Below, piece after piece: positions 13,630-16,686 of a DNA stretch of 16,686 bases. How positions within the stretch are numbered: position 1 is the first letter of the stretch; the number at the start of each line of letters is the position of its first letter. Below the pieces are notes generated by a model. The model had not been told where the DNA came from and did no database searches. It worked only from the letters and a program-made list of their open reading frames with translations. The DNA is from an uncultured Oscillospiraceae bacterium (GTDB lineage Bacteria > Bacillota > Clostridia > Oscillospirales > Oscillospiraceae). The stretch spans positions 1 through 16,686 of the forward strand of contig CAADSF010000235.1 of assembly GCA_900751035.1 (NCBI GenBank), read 5' to 3'. The position numbers and the translations under genes were made by a program.

Positions 13630-16581
13630 ATGTCTGAAAAAATGTATCCGGTCCCGTTCAAGTCTCTGATGAACTGGGTCGTCACCGAATACGCCCGTGA
13701 GGGTGAGATCTTCGGCGTTCACACGCCGTATTATGCCACGGGTAAGACGCTCCCCATCTTCGGCGAGACGATTGAGACCCCGTTCGGCCCGGCAGCCGGC
13801 CCCAACAGCCAGCTGGCGCAGAACATCATTGCCGCTTACTTTGCAGGCGCCCGCTTCTTCGAGGTCAAGACCGTGCAGAAGATGGACGGCGAAGAGCTGG
13901 CCCGCTGCGTGCCGCGTCCGTGCATTCTGGCCGCGGACGAGGGCTATAACCAGGAATGGTCGACCGAGCTGGAGGTTCCGCAGGCGCAGAACGAGTATAT
14001 CAAGGCCTGGTGCGCGCTCAAGGTCCTGTCCAGGGTCTATGGCCTCGGCTCCCCGGACGGCTTCGTGTTCAATATGTCCGTCGGCTACGACCTTGAGGGC
14101 ATCAAGGGCGAGAAGGTCAACAGCTACATCGACAATATGATGGACGCGTCCAATACCGCGCAGTTCAAGGAATGCCTCGCCGTCCTGACCGAGCTGTTCC
14201 CGAAGGAAAAGGACTTCATCGCTGCTATCTCCCCGCGCGTCAGCCGCAGCGTCACCGTTTCTACGCTCCATGGCTGTCCTCCGCAGGAGATCGAGCGCAT
14301 TGCGTCCTACCTCCTGACCGAAAAGGGCCTGCACACCTTCGTCAAGTGCAACCCGACCATCCTCGGCTACAAGACCGCCCGCACCATCCTCGACTCCATG
14401 GGCTATGACTACATTGTCTTCGACGAGCACCACTTCAACGAGGATCTGCAGTGGGCCGACGCCGTGCCGATGTTCGAGCGTCTGCAGGCGCTGGCAGATT
14501 CCAGGGGTCTGGAATTCGGCCTCAAGCTCTCCAACACCTTCCCCGTCGATACCACCCGGAACGAGCTGCCCGGCACCGAAATGTATATGTCCGGCCGCAG
14601 CCTTTTCCCGCTGACCATTGAAATGTGCAATCGCATCAGCCGTCAGTTCAACGGCAAAATGCGTATCTCCTTCGCGGGCGGCGCGGAATTCTTCAACTGC
14701 GACAAGCTGTTCGCAGCCGGCATCTGGCCCATCACCGTCGCCACCACCATTCTCAAACCCGGCGGATACAACCGTCTGGCCCAGATGGTCGAGAAGACGG
14801 AAAAGCTGCCGTATCACGCGTTCAATGGCACGGACTCCTCCGCCATCAGCGGTATGTCCACCGCCAGCCACAGCGATTTCCATCACCTCAAGCCCATCAA
14901 GCCCCTGCCCGCACGCAAGAGCGAGGACAAGGTTCCCCTCATCGACTGCTTCACCGCACCCTGCAAGGGCGGCTGCCCCATCCATCAGGACATTCCGGAG
15001 TATATGGAGCTTGTTCGCCGCGGACTGTACGGCCCGGCGCTGAAGCTCATCACGGAAAAGAATCCGCTGCCGTTCCTGACCGGCACAATCTGCGCACATC
15101 GCTGCCAGAACAAGTGCTCCCGCAATTTCTATGACGAATCTGTCCATATCCGCGATACAAAGCTCGTTGCCGCTGAGCACGGCTACGGCGCGCTCATGGC
15201 GTCCATGAAGCCGACCGCAAAGCTGCCCGGCAAGAAGGCTGCCATCATCGGCGGCGGCCCGACCGGCATTGCGGCTGCCTACTTCCTCGCACGCGGCGGC
15301 GTGGAAACCACGATCTTCGAGCGCGAAGCAAAGCTCGGCGGCGTGCCGCGCTATGTCATCCCTGCGTTCCGTATCTCCGACGAAGCGCTTGACAAGGACG
15401 TTGCGCTCATGGAGCGCCTCGGCGTGGAAGTCAAGTGCGGCGCACCGGCTCCGAGCGTGGCCGAGCTCAAGAAGATGGGCTACACCCACATCCTGATGGC
15501 CACCGGCGCATGGCAGGCGGGCGAGCTTGGCATCCCTGGCAACGTCAAGGGCGTCATCGGCTGGATGAAGGAAATGAAGCAGCAGGTCAAGCCGTGCCTT
15601 GAGGGCCATGTGGTCGTCGTCGGCGCAGGCAACACCGCCATGGACGCCGCCCGCGTCGCCAAGCGCATGGGCGCGGCCTCTTCCACCATCGTCTACCGCC
15701 GCACGAAGAAGGAAATGCCCGCCGACGAGCACGAGCTCAAGCTCGCCATCGACGAGGGCGTGACGCTGGTCGAGCTGGCTGCTCCCGTGGAGCAGAAGGA
15801 CGGCAAGCTGCTCTGCAATCAGATGAAGCTCGGCGAGCCCGACGCTTCCGGCCGCCGCAGCCCCGTCGCCACCGGCGAAACATTTGAAATTCCGTGCGAC
15901 CTCGTGATCTCCGCCATCGGCGAGAAGGTCGACGCGAAGCTCATGGCCGAAAACGGCATCGAAATGGGCCGCAAGGGCCCGGCCTTTAAGACCAACGTCG
16001 AAAACGTCTGGTCTGCCGGCGATGCGCACAGAGGCCCGGCTACCGTCGTCGAGGGCATTGCGGACGCCGCCGCGTTTGCAGAGGCCGTCATCGGCGAGGC
16101 GCACACGTATGAAATTCCGGAGCAGGCTTATCCGGCCAAGGCCGACGCGATTGCAAAGAAGGGCATTCTGAAGATGGCCTCCTGCGCCTGCTGCGAAGGC
16201 GGACGCTGCCTCGACTGCAATACCGTCTGCGAAAACTGCGTCGACTCCTGCCCGAACCGCGCGAACGTCGTGGTCAAGCTGGCCGACGGCCGCCACGAGA
16301 TCGTCCACGTCGACAAGATGTGCAACGAGTGCGGCAACTGCACGCAGTTCTGCCCGTATGCCTCCGAGCCGTGCCACGACAAGTTCACGCTCTTCCAGAC
16401 TGAGAAGGACATGAACGAGAGTGAGAACAAGGGCGTTCTGTTCCTCAGCGGCGACAAGATCCGCGTCCGTCTGGAGAAGGACGAAGTCCTCGACCTGTCC
16501 CAGCCGAACGAGCTGCCGCAGGATATCGAAACCCTCATCCTCACCCTCCGCAGCAAATACAGCTACCTCTACACCGAATAA
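13630..16581 (+). CDS. ygfK: Putative selenate reductase subunit YgfK (Fe-S/flavin oxidoreductase)
   Basis: A 983-residue multidomain cytosolic oxidoreductase of the YgfK family (TIGR03315 type; E. coli YgfK is about 1030 residues). Residues about 1-430 resemble a dihydroorotate-dehydrogenase-like flavin barrel (ETPFGPAAGPNSQL near the start, STLHGCPPQEIERI midway). A glutamate-synthase-small-subunit-like half follows: cysteine-rich CKGGCPIHQ at 445-453 and FLTGTICAHRCQNKCSR, a first dinucleotide fold IIGGGPTG at 539-546 and a second VVGAGNTA at 663-670. The C-terminus carries ferredoxin motifs, Cys852 onward and CNECGNCTQFC at 898-908. Such proteins move electrons between NAD(P)H, flavins and Fe-S clusters. 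The family accompanies ssnA and xdh-type hydroxylases; an electron-transfer or reductive role in purine breakdown is likely, and the selenate name is historical. TTGGAGG precedes ATG 13630. Confidence 0.95.
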   Translation: MSEKMYPVPFKSLMNWVVTEYAREGEIFGVHTPYYATGKTLPIFGETIETPFGPAAGPNSQLAQNIIAAYFAGARFFEVKTVQKMDGEELARCVPRPCILAADEGYNQEWSTELEVPQAQNEYIKAWCALKVLSRVYGLGSPDGFVFNMSVGYDLEGIKGEKVNSYIDNMMDASNTAQFKECLAVLTELFPKEKDFIAAISPRVSRSVTVSTLHGCPPQEIERIASYLLTEKGLHTFVKCNPTILGYKTARTILDSMGYDYIVFDEHHFNEDLQWADAVPMFERLQALADSRGLEFGLKLSNTFPVDTTRNELPGTEMYMSGRSLFPLTIEMCNRISRQFNGKMRISFAGGAEFFNCDKLFAAGIWPITVATTILKPGGYNRLAQMVEKTEKLPYHAFNGTDSSAISGMSTASHSDFHHLKPIKPLPARKSEDKVPLIDCFTAPCKGGCPIHQDIPEYMELVRRGLYGPALKLITEKNPLPFLTGTICAHRCQNKCSRNFYDESVHIRDTKLVAAEHGYGALMASMKPTAKLPGKKAAIIGGGPTGIAAAYFLARGGVETTIFEREAKLGGVPRYVIPAFRISDEALDKDVALMERLGVEVKCGAPAPSVAELKKMGYTHILMATGAWQAGELGIPGNVKGVIGWMKEMKQQVKPCLEGHVVVVGAGNTAMDAARVAKRMGAASSTIVYRRTKKEMPADEHELKLAIDEGVTLVELAAPVEQKDGKLLCNQMKLGEPDASGRRSPVATGETFEIPCDLVISAIGEKVDAKLMAENGIEMGRKGPAFKTNVENVWSAGDAHRGPATVVEGIADAAAFAEAVIGEAHTYEIPEQAYPAKADAIAKKGILKMASCACCEGGRCLDCNTVCENCVDSCPNRANVVVKLADGRHEIVHVDKMCNECGNCTQFCPYASEPCHDKFTLFQTEKDMNESENKGVLFLSGDKIRVRLEKDEVLDLSQPNELPQDIETLILTLRSKYSYLYTE

Positions 16582-16591
16582 GATACCCCCC

Positions 16592-16627
16592 GACGCGCCC
16601 TTCTCCACCCCCGGAGAAGGGCGCGTC
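16592..16627 (+). terminator. Strong hairpin after ygfK
   Basis: A perfect 15-bp stem: GACGCGCCCTTCTCC at 16592-16606, loop ACCCCC, GGAGAAGGGCGCGTC at 16613-16627, starting 10 bp after the ygfK stop. The following AGTCTGTCACGC lacks a good U-tract, so it may terminate weakly or mainly protect the 3' end of the message. The remaining bases to 16667 hold nothing recognisable. Confidence 0.65.
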
Positions 16628-16667
16628 AGTCTGTCACGCATTTCATGCCGCAATTCTTCTGGGTGGC

Positions 16668-16686
16668 CTGTAGGGGCGGACGACTC
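16668..16686 (+). repeat. Second copy of the MITE-like repeat end (cut by window edge)
   Basis: CTGTAGGGGCGGACGACTC is identical over all 19 available bases to the left end of the element at 13020-13038. The window ends inside it. The same repeat family therefore lies on both sides of the membrane-protein gene and ygfK. Confidence 0.8.

Noticed and set aside
11666..16581. Selenocysteine (in-frame TGA) in SsnA or YgfK because of their link to selenium genes
   Set aside because: Both frames are uninterrupted and full length. The selenium link concerns the partner hydroxylase, not these proteins.
13543..16653. A 1036-residue open frame on the minus strand opposite ygfK
   Set aside because: It is an antisense shadow of a GC-rich, codon-biased gene. 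The plus-strand protein has complete Fe-S and flavin motifs, while the minus translation shows no domain and has no ribosome site.

Overview
The window is GC-rich, densely coded and carries strong Shine-Dalgarno sites. It has an mgl-type sugar ABC transporter with a lipoprotein binding component, an S-layer-homology protein, a PocR/AraC regulator, a glycyl-radical activase and an ssnA-ygfK pair. Together these suggest an anaerobic gut Firmicute of the Oscillospirales/Clostridia type. This is inferred from gene content; no taxonomic marker gene is present.

Region 1 (1-10596) is a sugar-utilisation locus built around a divergent promoter region at 3039-3307. Leftward run a PocR-domain AraC-type regulator, a DUF4432 aldose-epimerase-fold protein, a class II ketose-(bis)phosphate aldolase, and the first 31 codons of an L-fucose/L-arabinose-isomerase-like protein. 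Rightward run mglB, mglA and mglC (galactose-type ABC importer), a terminator hairpin, then galM (mutarotase), an FGGY sugar kinase and a glycyl-radical-enzyme activating protein whose start overlaps the kinase by 14 bp. Read as a pathway, the order is import, anomer interconversion, aldose-to-ketose isomerisation, phosphorylation and aldol cleavage. The activase and the PocR sensor hint at a downstream glycyl-radical step, for example on a C3 product such as 1,2-propanediol. No glycyl-radical enzyme lies in the window.

Region 2 (10597-11392) holds a hairpin and a small exported protein with SLH repeats. It separates the two metabolic clusters.

Region 3 (11393-16686) starts with a strong sigma-70-type promoter (TTGAAT-17-TATAAT) embedded in a 12-bp inverted repeat. 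A structured leader of about 145 nt follows, with a terminator-like hairpin and a competing pairing. Then come ssnA (amidohydrolase), a 107-bp MITE-like inverted-repeat element, an unrecognised four-helix membrane protein, and ygfK (multidomain Fe-S flavoprotein oxidoreductase). ssnA and ygfK are hallmark genes of the clusters linked to selenium-dependent molybdenum hydroxylases and to anaerobic purine/uric acid breakdown in gut bacteria. The remaining cluster genes (xdh-type hydroxylase, ygeW/X/Y, hyuA) are not in the window. A second copy of the MITE end begins at the last 19 bases, so orf149 and ygfK are bracketed by copies of the same repeat.

The most interesting signals are the leader RNA and palindromic promoter ahead of ssnA, the partnerless glycyl-radical activase in a sugar operon, and the membrane protein inserted between ssnA and ygfK. 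I saw no tRNA, rRNA, CRISPR array, transposase or phage gene.
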